From Streptomyces fradiae ATCC 10745 = DSM 40063 (GTDB lineage Bacteria; Actinomycetota; Actinomycetes; Streptomycetales; Streptomycetaceae), in NCBI RefSeq assembly GCF_008704425.1, contig NZ_CP023696.1:310001-374000 (forward strand): a DNA stretch of 64,000 nucleotides, in the 5' to 3' direction. Below are positions 24,128-33,708 of this stretch, piece by piece. Each line of letters starts with the position of its first letter. Within the stretch, counting starts at the first letter, position 1. The notes below the pieces were generated by a model, which made no database searches, was not told the DNA's origin, and saw only the letters and a list, made by a program, of their open reading frames with translations. The translations under genes were made by a program, and so were the position numbers.

Positions 24128-25699
24128 TCAACCGTCCCGGCGCCCGCCGCCCGCCGCCCCACCCGGCACGGCCCCGCCCTGCATCCGCTCCAGGTCGCCG
24201 GGCCGGACCCGCACCACCACCAGGGCGATCAGCGCGCCGACCGCCGCGAAGACGGCCGCCAGGGTGAACGCCACCGACACCCCGGCCGCCAGCACCTCGT
24301 ACGACCAGGGCGGCGGAAGCTCACCGGTCCGCAGGAACTCCAGCCGCTGCTGCGTGGTCGCCGTCGCGAGGAAGTCGGCGGCCTGGCGCTCCCCCTCGGC
24401 GCGGCCGGCGGTGCCGAAGGCCGTGACCAGGATGGACAGCCCGAGCGAACCGCCCACCTGCTGCATGGTGTTCAGCAGCCCCGAGGCCGCGCCCGACTCC
24501 TGCGGGGCGACACCGGAGAGCGCCATCAGCGTCAGCGACACGAACTGCATGCCCATGCCGAGGCTGAGCACCAGCATCGGCCCGAGGATGCTGCCCGCGT
24601 ACGTCGAGTCGGCGTCCGTCAGCGTCAGCCAGCCGAGCCCGGCCGCGGCCAGCAGCGACCCGAGGACCATGAACGGCTTGGGGCCGAACCGGGGCAGCAG
24701 CCGCGAGGCGAGGCCCGCGCCGACCGCGATGACGACACTGACCGGCAGGAAGGCCAGGCCCGCCTTGAGCGGGCCGAAGCCGAGCACGTTCTGCACGAAC
24801 AGCGTCAGGAAGAAGAACATCCCGAAGATCGCCGCCGCGAGGCTCAGCATCATCCCGTACGTCCCGGCGCGGTTGCGGTCGGTGAACATGTGCAGCGGGG
24901 TGATGGGCTGCCGGGACACCCGCTCCACCAGGACGAACACCGCGAGGACGACGACGGCGACGCCGAACGAGGCCAGCGTCAGCGGGTCCCGCCACCCCTC
25001 CTGCGCGGCGCGGATGAAGCCGTACACGAGCAGCACCATGCCGACCGTGGAGGTGAGGGCGCCGGCGATGTCGAAGTGGCCGGGCCGCCGCTCCGACTCG
25101 CGGATCCAGCGCGGCGCGGCGAGGAGGATGAGCAGCCCGATCGGCACGTTGACGAAGAACACCCAGCGCCAGTCGAGCCATTCGACGAGCATGCCGCCCG
25201 CGAGCAGCCCGATGGCGCCGCCGCCCGCGGAGACCGCCGCGAACACCCCGAAGGCGCGGTTGCGTTCGGGGCCCTCGCGGAAGGTCGTGCTGATCAGGGA
25301 GAGCGCGGTCGGCGAGGCGATGGCGCCGCCCAGGCCCTGCAGGGCGCGCGCGGCCAGCAGCTGCCAGGAGCTCTGGGCGAGTCCGCCGAGCAGCGACGCG
25401 AGGGCGAACAGCGCCACGCCCACCATGAACATCCGCCGCCGGCCCAGGATGTCCCCGGTGCGTCCGCCGAGCAGCAGCAGTCCGCCGAAGGCGAGGGTGT
25501 AGGCGTTCACCACCCAGGAGAGCCCGGTCGTGGAGAAGTCCAGCGACCGCTGGATCTGGGGCAGGGCGATGTTCACGATGGTGATGTCGAGCACCACCAT
25601 GAGCTGGCAGCCGGCGATGACGACCAGGGCGATCGTGCTGCCGTCGCCCCGCTCGGGGGCGGCGGCACGCGCTGCGGGGGCGGGGCCGGGCATGGTCAT
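24128..25699 (-). CDS. DHA2-family (14-TM) MFS drug exporter
   Basis: A 523-residue proton-coupled exporter. Fourteen hydrophobic segments are evident. Motif C-like and motif A elements: LDITIVNIALPQIQRSLDFS in TM1, GGRTGDILGRRRMFMVGVAL in the loop 2-3, and ARALQGLGGAIASPTALSLI in TM4. The cytoplasmic/extracellular region before the last helices contains AEGERQAADFLATATTQQRL. ATG at 25699 is preferred: GAGG lies 11 nt upstream, while the more distal GTG is too close to it; ATG at 25693 is an alternative. No regulator gene is adjacent. The substrate (antibiotic or biocide) is unknown. Confidence 0.92.
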   Translation of the reverse strand: MTMPGPAPAARAAAPERGDGSTIALVVIAGCQLMVVLDITIVNIALPQIQRSLDFSTTGLSWVVNAYTLAFGGLLLLGGRTGDILGRRRMFMVGVALFALASLLGGLAQSSWQLLAARALQGLGGAIASPTALSLISTTFREGPERNRAFGVFAAVSAGGGAIGLLAGGMLVEWLDWRWVFFVNVPIGLLILLAAPRWIRESERRPGHFDIAGALTSTVGMVLLVYGFIRAAQEGWRDPLTLASFGVAVVVLAVFVLVERVSRQPITPLHMFTDRNRAGTYGMMLSLAAAIFGMFFFLTLFVQNVLGFGPLKAGLAFLPVSVVIAVGAGLASRLLPRFGPKPFMVLGSLLAAAGLGWLTLTDADSTYAGSILGPMLVLSLGMGMQFVSLTLMALSGVAPQESGAASGLLNTMQQVGGSLGLSILVTAFGTAGRAEGERQAADFLATATTQQRLEFLRTGELPPPWSYEVLAAGVSVAFTLAAVFAAVGALIALVVVRVRPGDLERMQGGAVPGGAAGGGRRDG

Positions 25700-25998
25700 G
25701 GCGCACACGGACCTCGGGGCGGGGGCGTGGACGGGCGTCGTCCACCGTTCAACGCTAAGCCCGGCCCCCGGGACGCCACCACTCGGCCGGACGCGACCGC
25801 CCCGCGGTCGCGGTCGGGCGCGCCGGGCGCTGCCGGCACCCCGCGCCGGTGGCTGCGGGTCGGCCGGGTACGGCGGCCGCCCCGGCCGGATCAGCCGCCG
25901 TACCGGGGCGCCGGAAGGGCGTCAGCCGCGGACCGGGCCGGGCGCGGGCTCGGGGGCCACCCGCCGAGGGCTCCGTCCCGGCCGTACGGAGCCCTGCG
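25700..25998. other. Intergenic region between polX and MFS gene
   Basis: About 300 bp without a gene. A dyad GTACGGCGGC (25868-25877) with 25894-25903 (16-nt loop) is a second terminator candidate for polX; the part nearest 25700 should contain the MFS promoter, which I could not resolve. Confidence 0.45.
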
Positions 25999-26053
25999 CC
26001 GGGGCAGGGCGTAACACGCCCCCGCGCGGGGCGCGCGCTACGCCCTGCCCCGG
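25999..26053 (-). terminator. polX terminator overlapping its stop codon
   Basis: Perfect 15-bp stem (25999-26013 with 26039-26053). The inner loop can form a second GCCCC/GGGGC hairpin. The upstream arm includes the last codons and the TAG of the polX gene (stop 26038-26040). Confidence 0.75.
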
Positions 26054-27771
26054 CCCTTCGCCAGGAAGCGGCGCAGGCGCGTGAGGGGCCAGGTGTTGAT
26101 GACGTCGTCCGCCGTCAGCCAGCCCCGCTGGGCGGTGCCGACGCCGTAGCGGAGGTACGGCAGGTGGGTGGTGGAGTGGGCGTCGGAGTCGATGGCGAAC
26201 CGGACGCCGTACCGCTTGGCGCGCAGGATGTCCTCGTCGCACAGGTCGAGCCGCTCGGGGTGGGAGTTGACCTCCAGTGCGGTGCCGGTGCGCGCGCAGG
26301 CCGCGAAGACGGCGTCGAAGTCGGCGTCGAGGCCGGGGCGCCTGCCGATGCGGCGGGTGGTGGGATGGCCCAGGATCTTCACGTGCGGGTTCTCGCAGGC
26401 GCGGACGATGCGCCGGGTGAGCGCCTCCGGGCTCTGGTCGAAGCGGGAGTGCACGGAGGCCACGCACACGTCGAAGCCCGCCAGGAAGTCGTCGGGCCAG
26501 TCCAGTCCCCCGTCGGGGCCGATGTTCAGCTCCGTGCCGTGCAGCAGGCGCATGCCCCGGTGGCGGCGGTCGAGGGCGCGCAGGCGGGCGCGCTGGGCGA
26601 GGATCTTCTCCGCGGTCATGCGCTGCATGGCGAGGTCCGGGGCGTGGTCGGTCACGGCGTAGTACGCGTAGCCGCGCGCGGCGGCCGCGGCGACCATGTC
26701 CTCCAGCGGGGCGAGGCCGTCGGTGAGGTCGGTGTGGGTGTGCAGGTCACCGCGGATGTCGCGCTCCTCCACCAGCTCCGGCAGCTCGCCGCGGAGCTCG
26801 GCCGCGATCTCCCCGCGGTCCTCCCGCAGGGGCGGCGGTATCCACGGCAGGCCGAGCCGGCCGTAGACCTCCTCCTCCGTCTCCGAGGCGACCGTGCGCC
26901 CGGTCTCCGCGTCGGACAGGCCGTACTCGGAGAGCTTCAGCCCGCGGCGTACGGCGATCCGGCGGGTGCGGATGTTGTGCGCCTTGGAGCCGGTGAAGTA
27001 CTGCAGGCCCGCGCCCCACGACTCGGGCGGCAGGACCCGCAGGTCGACCTGGAGCCCCTCGCGGGTGCGGACCGAGGTCTTCTTCCCGCCGTGCGCGATG
27101 ACCTCGGCCGTGTCCGGGAGCGCGGCCAGGGCGTCCATGAAGGGCCCGGCCCGCTCGGCCGCCACGAGCACGTCGATGTCGCCGATCGTCTCGCGCATCC
27201 TGCGCAGCGATCCCGCGTACGCGCAGCGCACGCACCCCCCGACCGCGAGGAGCGCGGCGACGATCCGCTCGGCCTCGTCCATGGCGGTGCTGATCAGGAC
27301 GCGTCCGCCGCCCGCCCGCCGGAGCAGGTCGATGCCGTGGAGGATGTTCTCCTCGGTCCTCTCGCCGAAGCCCTTCAGGTCCCGCAGCCGCTCGGCGCGG
27401 ACCGCCTCGGCGAGCTGGTCGACGGAGGAGATGCCCAGCTCCTCGTGGAGGACCATCGCCTTCCTGGGGCCGAGCGTCGGTACGGCGATCAGCTCCCGGA
27501 CCCCGGCGGGGATCTCCTCGCGGGCCCGCTCGACCTCGCCGATCCGCCCGGAGCGCAGGTACTCCACCACCTTGGCGGCGATGGACCGGCCGACGCCGGG
27601 GATCTCCCTCAGGCCGTCCACGCCCATCCCCGCCACGTCGGCCGGGTGCCCGCCGATGGCGCGGGCCGCCTTCTCGTAGGCGCGGGCCCTGAAGCCCTCG
27701 CCGCCGCTGATCGCGATGAGGTCGGCGTACTCCTGGAGCACCGCCTCGACCTCCTCGTTGGCCCGGCTCAT
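26038..27771 (-). CDS. polX: DNA polymerase/3'-5' exonuclease PolX (family X with PHP domain)
   Basis: A 577-residue repair polymerase. N-terminal 8-kDa helix-hairpin-helix region (GEGFRARAYEKAARAIGGHP and LREIPGVGRSIAAKV), polymerase palm with GSLRRMRETIGDIDVLV near 188-204 (two metal Asp) and the third Asp in LQVDLRV, then a PHP domain from about 340 (GDLHTHTDLTDGL, VTDHAP, HGTELNIG, HPTTRRIGR, IDSDAH) that supplies metal-dependent exonuclease activity. Bacterial PolX fills short gaps in base excision repair. Length is normal. ATG at 27771 is preceded closely by GGAG. It is likely single, with its own terminator. Confidence 0.95.
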   Translation of the reverse strand: MSRANEEVEAVLQEYADLIAISGGEGFRARAYEKAARAIGGHPADVAGMGVDGLREIPGVGRSIAAKVVEYLRSGRIGEVERAREEIPAGVRELIAVPTLGPRKAMVLHEELGISSVDQLAEAVRAERLRDLKGFGERTEENILHGIDLLRRAGGGRVLISTAMDEAERIVAALLAVGGCVRCAYAGSLRRMRETIGDIDVLVAAERAGPFMDALAALPDTAEVIAHGGKKTSVRTREGLQVDLRVLPPESWGAGLQYFTGSKAHNIRTRRIAVRRGLKLSEYGLSDAETGRTVASETEEEVYGRLGLPWIPPPLREDRGEIAAELRGELPELVEERDIRGDLHTHTDLTDGLAPLEDMVAAAAARGYAYYAVTDHAPDLAMQRMTAEKILAQRARLRALDRRHRGMRLLHGTELNIGPDGGLDWPDDFLAGFDVCVASVHSRFDQSPEALTRRIVRACENPHVKILGHPTTRRIGRRPGLDADFDAVFAACARTGTALEVNSHPERLDLCDEDILRAKRYGVRFAIDSDAHSTTHLPYLRYGVGTAQRGWLTADDVINTWPLTRLRRFLAKGRGRA

Positions 27772-27930
27772 GTCTCCAGGGTGCGCCGGGCTCGCCCACC
27801 GGGCACGCGGGCCCGCGCCCCTGTCGCGGGCTCAGCCGACGGCGCGGGCTCCGCCCGGCGGCGCGGCGCGCGGTGGTGACCGGTCGCCGCGCCGGCCCGC
27901 CGTGCCCCGGGGACGGCGGTCCGGCCCCGT

Positions 27931-29817
27931 CTAGGGGTACCCGCGCGCGTCGGCCGCCCGCCGGTCGTAGAGGGCGCGGGCCCGGACGGCGGGCTCGCGG
28001 GTGGCGGCCCCGGCGACCGGCACGTCCCACCAGGCCGACGCACCGGGCGTCTCCTCACCGGGCGCGGCGGTCTCCACGTACACGCAGGTCGGGCGGGGTG
28101 AGCGGCGGGCCTCGGCGAGCGCGGCGCGCACCTGGCCGACCGTGCGCGGGCGCAGGACGTCCATGCCGAGGCTGGCGGCGTTGGCGGCGAGGTCCACGGG
28201 CAGCGGCGCGCCGGTGAAGGAGCCGTCGGCGGCGCGGAAGCGGTACGCGGTCGCGAAGCGCTCGGCGCCGACCTGCTCGGAGAGAGCGCCGATGGAGGCG
28301 TACCCGTGGTTCTGGACGAGGACCACGTTGACCGGGAGGCCCTCCTGCACGGCGGTGACGATCTCGGTGGGCGCCATCAGGTACGTGCCGTCGCCGACGA
28401 GCGCCCACACGGGCGTGCCGGGCGCGGCGAGCTGGACGCCGAGGGCGCCGGGGATCTCGTAGCCCATGCAGGAGTAGCCGTACTCCAGGTGGTACTGGCG
28501 CGGTGACCGGGCGCGCCACAGGCGGTGCAGGTCGCCGGGGAGGGAGCCGGCGGCGTTGACGACGACGTCCCGGTCGCCGACGACCGCGTCGAGCGCGCCG
28601 ATCAGCTGGGTCTGCGTGGGCACCTCGTCGTCGCCGGCGCGGAACGCGGCCTGGACCACCCGCTCCCAGCGCGTGCGCCCCGCACGGTACTCGGCCTCGT
28701 ACGCGGGCGCGACGCGGTGCCCGGCCAGTGCTGCGGCGAGGGCGGCGAGGCCCGCGCGGGCGTCGGCGACGAGGGGGCGGGCGGCCGCCTTGTGGGCGTC
28801 GGACGGGGTGGTGTTGAGGCCCAGGAACCGTACGCCGGGGTGGGCGAAGAGGGTGCCGGAGGCGGTGGTGAAGTCGGTGAGGCGGGTGCCGACGGCGATG
28901 ACGAGGTCGGCGGTGCGGGCGATGTCGTCGGCCGCGGCCGTGCCGGTGTGGCCGATGCCGCCGAGGTCGGCGGGGTGGTCGTGGCGCAGCGAGCCCTTGC
29001 CGGCCTGGGTGGAGGCGACGGGGATGCCGGTGGCGTCGGCGAGGTCGCGCAGGGCGACCTCGGCCTCGCTGTGGTGGACGCCGCCGCCCGCGACGATCAG
29101 GGGGCGCCGGGCGGCGCGCACCAGCCGGGCGGCCTCGGCGAGTTCGGCGGGGTCGGGGGCGGGGCGGCGGACGGGCCAGATCCGCTCGGCGAAGAACTCC
29201 CCGGGCCAGTCGTACGCCTCCACCTGCACGTCCTGCGGCAGGGCGAGGGTCACGGCACCGGTCTCGGCGGGGTCGGCGAGGACCCGCATGGCGCGCAGCG
29301 CGGACGGGACGAGCGCCTCGGGGCGGGTGATCCGGTCGAAGTAGCGGGAGACGGGGCGGAGCGTGTCGTTGACGGACACGTCGGCGTGGAGGGGGTGTTC
29401 CAGTTGCTGGAGGAGCGGTTCGGCGGCGCGGGTGGCGAAGCGGTCGCCGGGGAGGAGGAGGACGGGCAGCCGGTTGACGGTGGCCAGGGCGGCGCCGGTG
29501 ACGAGGTTGGTGGCACCGGGGCCGATGGAGGTGGTGACGGCGTGGGCGGAGAGCCGGTTCAGGTGCCGGGCGTAGCCGACGGCCGCGTGCACCATGGCCT
29601 GTTCGTTGCGGCCCTGGTGGAAGGGCATGGCCTGTTCGCCCGTCTCCAGGAGGGCCTGTCCGATCCCGGCGACGTTGCCGTGGCCGAGGACGCCCCAGGT
29701 GGCCGCGACCAGCCTGCGGCGCACACCGTCCCGTTCGGTGTACTGCGCCGTCAGGAAGCGCATCAGCGCCTGGGCGGTGGTGAGGCGGACGGCGGGGCGG
29801 CGGGCGGGCGGGCTCAT
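27931..29817 (-). CDS. iolD: 3D-(3,5/4)-trihydroxycyclohexane-1,2-dione hydrolase (inositol catabolism)
   Basis: A 628-residue ThDP-dependent enzyme cleaving the ring of the inosose-derived dione to 5-deoxy-glucuronate. Seen: PYR-domain FHQGRNEQAMVHAAVGYA with the catalytic Glu, TTSIGPGATNLVTGAALATV, and the ThDP site VWALVGDGTYLMAPTEIVTA followed by VQNHGYASIGALSEQVG, diagnostic for IolD. The ATG at 29817 has TGAGGA upstream and lies 7 bp after the iolCB stop, so they form an operon. Slightly longer than nothing unusual: length is normal for IolD. Confidence 0.95.
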   Translation of the reverse strand: MSPPARRPAVRLTTAQALMRFLTAQYTERDGVRRRLVAATWGVLGHGNVAGIGQALLETGEQAMPFHQGRNEQAMVHAAVGYARHLNRLSAHAVTTSIGPGATNLVTGAALATVNRLPVLLLPGDRFATRAAEPLLQQLEHPLHADVSVNDTLRPVSRYFDRITRPEALVPSALRAMRVLADPAETGAVTLALPQDVQVEAYDWPGEFFAERIWPVRRPAPDPAELAEAARLVRAARRPLIVAGGGVHHSEAEVALRDLADATGIPVASTQAGKGSLRHDHPADLGGIGHTGTAAADDIARTADLVIAVGTRLTDFTTASGTLFAHPGVRFLGLNTTPSDAHKAAARPLVADARAGLAALAAALAGHRVAPAYEAEYRAGRTRWERVVQAAFRAGDDEVPTQTQLIGALDAVVGDRDVVVNAAGSLPGDLHRLWRARSPRQYHLEYGYSCMGYEIPGALGVQLAAPGTPVWALVGDGTYLMAPTEIVTAVQEGLPVNVVLVQNHGYASIGALSEQVGAERFATAYRFRAADGSFTGAPLPVDLAANAASLGMDVLRPRTVGQVRAALAEARRSPRPTCVYVETAAPGEETPGASAWWDVPVAGAATREPAVRARALYDRRAADARGYP

Positions 29818-29824
29818 GGGGTCC

Positions 29825-32224
29825 TCACGGGGCGGGGGCGCGGTGGTCCGGCGGCGTCGGGCCGGGGGCGGTGTACCGGGGCAGGCGCGGGTCGGCGGGC
29901 CGGCCGGGCCAGGTGGCACGGACCCAGGCGTGGTCGGGGTGGTCCCGGATGAGCCAGGCGCGTTCGGCGCCGGGGCCCGCCATGACGTTGAGGTAGTACA
30001 TGTCGTGTCCGGGGGCGGCGATCGACGGGCCGTGCCAGCCGTCCGGGACGAGGACGGTGTCGCCGTCGCGGACCTCGGCGACGAGGTCGGTGTTCCGGCC
30101 GTGGCCGGACGGGGAGACCCGGTGGTAGCCGAAGCCGGGCGTGCCGTCGTGCGGGGCGATCTCGAAGTGGTAGATCTCCTCCAGGAGGGACTCCTCTCCG
30201 GGGCGCTCCTCGTCGTGCTTGTGCGGCGGGTACGAGGACCAGTTGCCGCCGGGCGTGAGCACCTCGACGGCGATGAGCCGGTCGCAGTCGAAGGTGTCCG
30301 CGGCGGCGAAGTTGTTGACCTGCCGGGAGCAGGTGCCGGTGCCGCGCAGTTCGACGGGCACGGCGTCGGCGGGGCCGTACCGGGCGGGCAGGCGCCGTTC
30401 GCAGCGGGCTCCGGCGAGGGCGAAGCGCCCGCCGCCTCGGGAGGCGACCGTGACGCGCGTTTCGCGCGGGACGTACGCGAAGTCGGTGACGGAGTGGAAC
30501 ACGCCGGGGCGGCCGGTGAGGCGGAAGGTGCGGCCGTCGGCGGTGACGGTGCAGCCGCCGGAGAGCGGGAGCACGATCCACTCGCTGTCGCCCGTGTCGT
30601 ACGTGTGGTGCCCGCCGGGCGGCAGCGGCAGGACGCGCAGGGCCGCGTGCCCCCATCCGGCGGTGGCGGGGCCGACGTCGACGCTGTAGGGGCCGTGCGC
30701 GGCGGTCCCGGCGGGCAGATGGCGGCGGGCCCCGCCGGACGGGCCGGGCGGCCGGGGTTCGAGCGGCGCGGCTTCGAGCGGCACGGCTTCGGACGGGCCG
30801 GGGGCGGGTGGAGCGGGGGCGGGTGGAGCGGGGGCGGGTGGGCCGGAGGCGAGCGGGGCGGCGGCCGATGGCGGGGCGGCGACCGTGGCGGGCGCGGAAG
30901 CCGCGGTCTCAGCGGGCGGCGCGGATGCCGTGGGGGCCGCGGGTGCGGGCGCAGGCGGTGGAGGCGCCGCCGCGGCGGGGCCCTCCGGACGGGCGGGGGG
31001 CGCGGGGGGCGCGGGGGGCCGGGGCGCCGTCCCGCTGGGCGCCGGCGGGGCGGCGAGCAGGGCGTCCACCTCGGCGGCGGTCGGCATCGCGGACGAGCAG
31101 GACAGCCGGGACGCGACCAGCGCGCCGGCGGCGTTGGCGAACCGCGCGGTCCGCTCCAGGTCCCACCCGGCGAGGAGGCCGTGGCAGAGGGCCCCGCCGA
31201 AGGCGTCGCCGGCGCCGAGCCCGTTCACCACCTCCACCCGCAGCGCAGGCACGTCGACCGTGGTGCCGTCGCGGTGGACGGCGAGCACGCCCGCGGGCCC
31301 CCGCTTCACGACGGCCAGGTCGACGCCCGCGTCGAGGAGGGCGCGGGCGCAGGCGCGCGGGTCGCGCGTCCCGGTGGCGATCTCGCACTCGTCGAGGTTG
31401 CCGACGGCGACGGTGGCGTGCGCCAGCGCCTCGGTGTAGGGGGCGCGGGCCTCGGACGGGTCGCTCCAGAGGGCGGGCCGCCAGTCGAGGTCGAGGACGG
31501 TGACGCCGGTACGGGCGCGGACGGCCAGGGCGGCGAGGGTGGCGGTGCGGCTGGGTTCGGCGCTCAGCCCGGTGCCGGTGGTCCACAGGACGCGGGCGGC
31601 GCGCAGCGCGCCGCGGTCGAGCTCACCGGGGTGGATCTCCAGGTCGGGCGCCCTGGGCCGGCGGTAGAAGTAGAGCGGGAAGTGGTCGGGCGGGAAGATC
31701 TCGCAGAAGGTGACGGGGGTGGGCAGCCCCGCGACGGGGGCCACCCAGCGGTCGTCGACGCCGAACGCGCGCAGGGCCTCGTGCGCGTACGCGCCGAAGG
31801 GGTCGTCACCGGTCCGGGTGATGAGCGCGGTGGACCTGCCGAGCCGTGCGGCGGCGACGGCGACGTTGGCGGCGGAGCCGCCGAGGAACCTGCCGAACGT
31901 CTCCACGCGGGCGAGCGGCACGCCGCCGCGGAGCGGGTAGAGGTCGACGCCGATCCGCCCCATGGCGATCAGGTCGAACGGCCCGCCCCCGCCGGGCCCG
32001 GCGGGCGCGGGGGCGGCGGGCGCGTCGGCCGCGGGCCCGGCGGGGCCGGGAGCACCGGGCGCGCGCGCCGCCGGCCCGGCGGGGCCGAGGGCGCCGGGCT
32101 CGGGCGCCGGGGTCTCGGCGGGGTGGGGGGCGGCGGGCGCCTCCACCAAGGGCCCGGCGGGGTGGGGGGTGGCGGGCGCGTCGGCCGCGGGCCCGGCGGG
32201 GCGAGGTGCGACGGACTCGGGCAT
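29825..32224 (-). CDS. iolCB: Fused 5-dehydro-2-deoxygluconokinase (IolC) and 5-deoxy-glucuronate isomerase (IolB)
   Basis: A 799-residue fusion of two inositol-catabolic enzymes. Residues 1-80 are Pro/Ala-rich and disordered. PfkB kinase IolC spans about 83-392 (DLIAMGRIGVDLYPLRGG, FLGGSAANVAVAAARLG, and NGLGAGDAFGG with catalytic Asp340). Residues about 393-498 form a Pro/Ala linker. IolB spans about 500-799 (GDSEWIVLPLSGGCTVTADG, NFAAADTFDCDRLIAVEVLT, SSYPPHKHDEERPGEESLLE with metal ligands, PDGWHGPSIAAPGHDMYYLN). In other streptomycetes these are separate neighbouring genes. ATG at 32224 has AGGAG 9 nt upstream. IolB acts just before, and IolC on the product of, adjacent pathway steps (isomerase then kinase), so fusion is chemically sensible. 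A sequencing error removing a stop is the alternative. Confidence 0.9.
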   Translation of the reverse strand: MPESVAPRPAGPAADAPATPHPAGPLVEAPAAPHPAETPAPEPGALGPAGPAARAPGAPGPAGPAADAPAAPAPAGPGGGGPFDLIAMGRIGVDLYPLRGGVPLARVETFGRFLGGSAANVAVAAARLGRSTALITRTGDDPFGAYAHEALRAFGVDDRWVAPVAGLPTPVTFCEIFPPDHFPLYFYRRPRAPDLEIHPGELDRGALRAARVLWTTGTGLSAEPSRTATLAALAVRARTGVTVLDLDWRPALWSDPSEARAPYTEALAHATVAVGNLDECEIATGTRDPRACARALLDAGVDLAVVKRGPAGVLAVHRDGTTVDVPALRVEVVNGLGAGDAFGGALCHGLLAGWDLERTARFANAAGALVASRLSCSSAMPTAAEVDALLAAPPAPSGTAPRPPAPPAPPARPEGPAAAAPPPPAPAPAAPTASAPPAETAASAPATVAAPPSAAAPLASGPPAPAPPAPAPPAPGPSEAVPLEAAPLEPRPPGPSGGARRHLPAGTAAHGPYSVDVGPATAGWGHAALRVLPLPPGGHHTYDTGDSEWIVLPLSGGCTVTADGRTFRLTGRPGVFHSVTDFAYVPRETRVTVASRGGGRFALAGARCERRLPARYGPADAVPVELRGTGTCSRQVNNFAAADTFDCDRLIAVEVLTPGGNWSSYPPHKHDEERPGEESLLEEIYHFEIAPHDGTPGFGYHRVSPSGHGRNTDLVAEVRDGDTVLVPDGWHGPSIAAPGHDMYYLNVMAGPGAERAWLIRDHPDHAWVRATWPGRPADPRLPRYTAPGPTPPDHRAPAP

Positions 32225-32587
32225 GCGGGATGCTCCTGGGGCCTGCGGGGCGGTCGGGGCGGGAGTGCTGCCAGGTGTCTCCCCCGGCGCCGGGCGGCCC
32301 ACCCCGTATCACCGCCCCGGTCGCCCGGTGAGGTGCCGACAGATGGACCAACGGGCGCTCGTGGCGGCCCGCCGCCGCCGCTACGGTCGGGTCGTCGACG
32401 TCCCCGGTCCGCCCGCCGGCACCGGGCACGCCCCGCGGGCCGACGGCGCCGCCGACGAGGACACCTCCCCGGGCCGGCGACCACCGCGGCGCGCCGCCGC
32501 GACCACCGCCCCGGCAGACCGCCCCGACCGACCGCCCCGACCTCCGGCGGCGCCCGCACCGCCCGCCGCCGGGTGAAAGGACCGCCT
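32225..32587. other. Divergent iol promoter region
   Basis: About 360 bp between iolCB and the iolE-like gene. A dyad TCACCG-N11-CGGTGA at 32309-32331 is the best operator candidate. The right part (32500-32570) is a monotonous C-rich run without recognisable signals. No regulator gene (for example GntR-type) is adjacent. Confidence 0.4.
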
Positions 32588-33604
32588 GTGGACCCCGCCG
32601 GCTCCCCGCCCCCGCCCCAGCCCTCCCCCGCCGGCTCCGACCCCGCCGGCTCCCCCGCACCGTCCCCCGAACGGTCCCGCCTCCCCGGGCCGTGCTCCTC
32701 CCCCGCCCCCGCGCTCGACCGGATCAGGGTCGGCACCGCGCCGGACTCGTGGGGCGTGTGGTTCGCCGACGACCCGCGCCAGGTGCCCTGGCCCACGTTC
32801 CTGGACGAGGTGGCGCGGGCCGGGTACGAGTGGATCGAGCTGGGCCCGTACGGCTACCTCCCCACCGACCCGGTCCGGCTCGCCGACGAGACGGCGCGGC
32901 GGGGCCTGCGGGTCTGCGCCGGCACGGTCTTCACCTCCCTGCACCGGGGCCCGGCCGTGTGGGAGGCGACGCGGGAGCGGGTGGACCGGGTCGCGGGGCT
33001 GGCGCGGGCCGTGGGGGCGCGGCACCTGGTGGTCATCCCGTCGTTCTGGCGGGACGACAGGACCGCCGAGGTGATCGAGCCGCCCGAGCTGACCGCCGCG
33101 CAGTGGCGGGCCCTGGCGCGCGGCACGGAGCGGCTGGCGCGGGAGGTCCGCGAGCGCCACGGGCTCGGCGTCGTCGTCCATCCGCACGCCGACACGCACC
33201 TGGCCACGGAGGCGCAGGTCGAGCGGTTCCTCGACGCGACGGACCCGGACCTGGTGGCGCTCTGCCTCGACACCGGGCACTACGCCTACTGCGGCGGCGA
33301 CAGCCTGAAGCTGATCGAGACGTACGGGGAGCGCGTCGGCTACCTGCACCTCAAGCAGGTGGACCCGGCCGTCCTGGCGGGGGTCGTCGCGGACGGCGTG
33401 CCGTTCGGGCCAGCCGTGCGGCGCGGGGTGATGTGCGAGCCGCCGTACGGGGTTCCGGCGCTGGAGCCGGTGCTGGCGGCGGCACAGGGGCTGGGTGTGG
33501 ACCTGTTCGCCGTCGTGGAGCAGGACATGTACCCGTGCCCGCCGGACCGGCCGCTCCCGATCGCGGCGCGCACCCGGCGCTTCCTCCGCTCGTGCGGCGC
33601 CTGA
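32588..33604 (+). CDS. IolE/IolI-like sugar-phosphate isomerase/epimerase TIM barrel
   Basis: A 338-residue xylose-isomerase-type TIM barrel, likely inosose dehydratase or isomerase of the inositol pathway. Seen: RIRVGTAPDSWGVWF at about 46-60, AGYEWIELGPYGYLPTDP, VVVHPHADTHLATEAQVERF, LCLDTGHYAYCGGD and VGYLHLKQVD, carrying His/Asp/Glu metal ligands. The APDSWGVW start is characteristic of IolE relatives. Residues 1-43 are a Pro/Ser-rich extension not found in typical members. GTG at 32588 is chosen since AAAGGA lies 8 nt upstream. Divergent from iolCB-iolD. Which of the two reactions it performs cannot be decided by eye. Confidence 0.82.
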   Translation: MDPAGSPPPPQPSPAGSDPAGSPAPSPERSRLPGPCSSPAPALDRIRVGTAPDSWGVWFADDPRQVPWPTFLDEVARAGYEWIELGPYGYLPTDPVRLADETARRGLRVCAGTVFTSLHRGPAVWEATRERVDRVAGLARAVGARHLVVIPSFWRDDRTAEVIEPPELTAAQWRALARGTERLAREVRERHGLGVVVHPHADTHLATEAQVERFLDATDPDLVALCLDTGHYAYCGGDSLKLIETYGERVGYLHLKQVDPAVLAGVVADGVPFGPAVRRGVMCEPPYGVPALEPVLAAAQGLGVDLFAVVEQDMYPCPPDRPLPIAARTRRFLRSCGA

Positions 33605-33708
33605 GGGCGGGGGCACGGCGGGCGTCGGAGCGCGGAAGGGGGAAGCGGCCCGGCGGGGTGCTCCTGACGGGCCGTGGGAGGCGGGGCGGGCCCGGGGGCC
33701 ACGCGCGC

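Noticed and set aside
29594..32587. Plus-strand extension of the iolE-like frame over the iolCB gene
   Set aside because: Gly/Val-rich antisense translation; a ribosome site at 32575-32580 and the conserved start support GTG at 32588.
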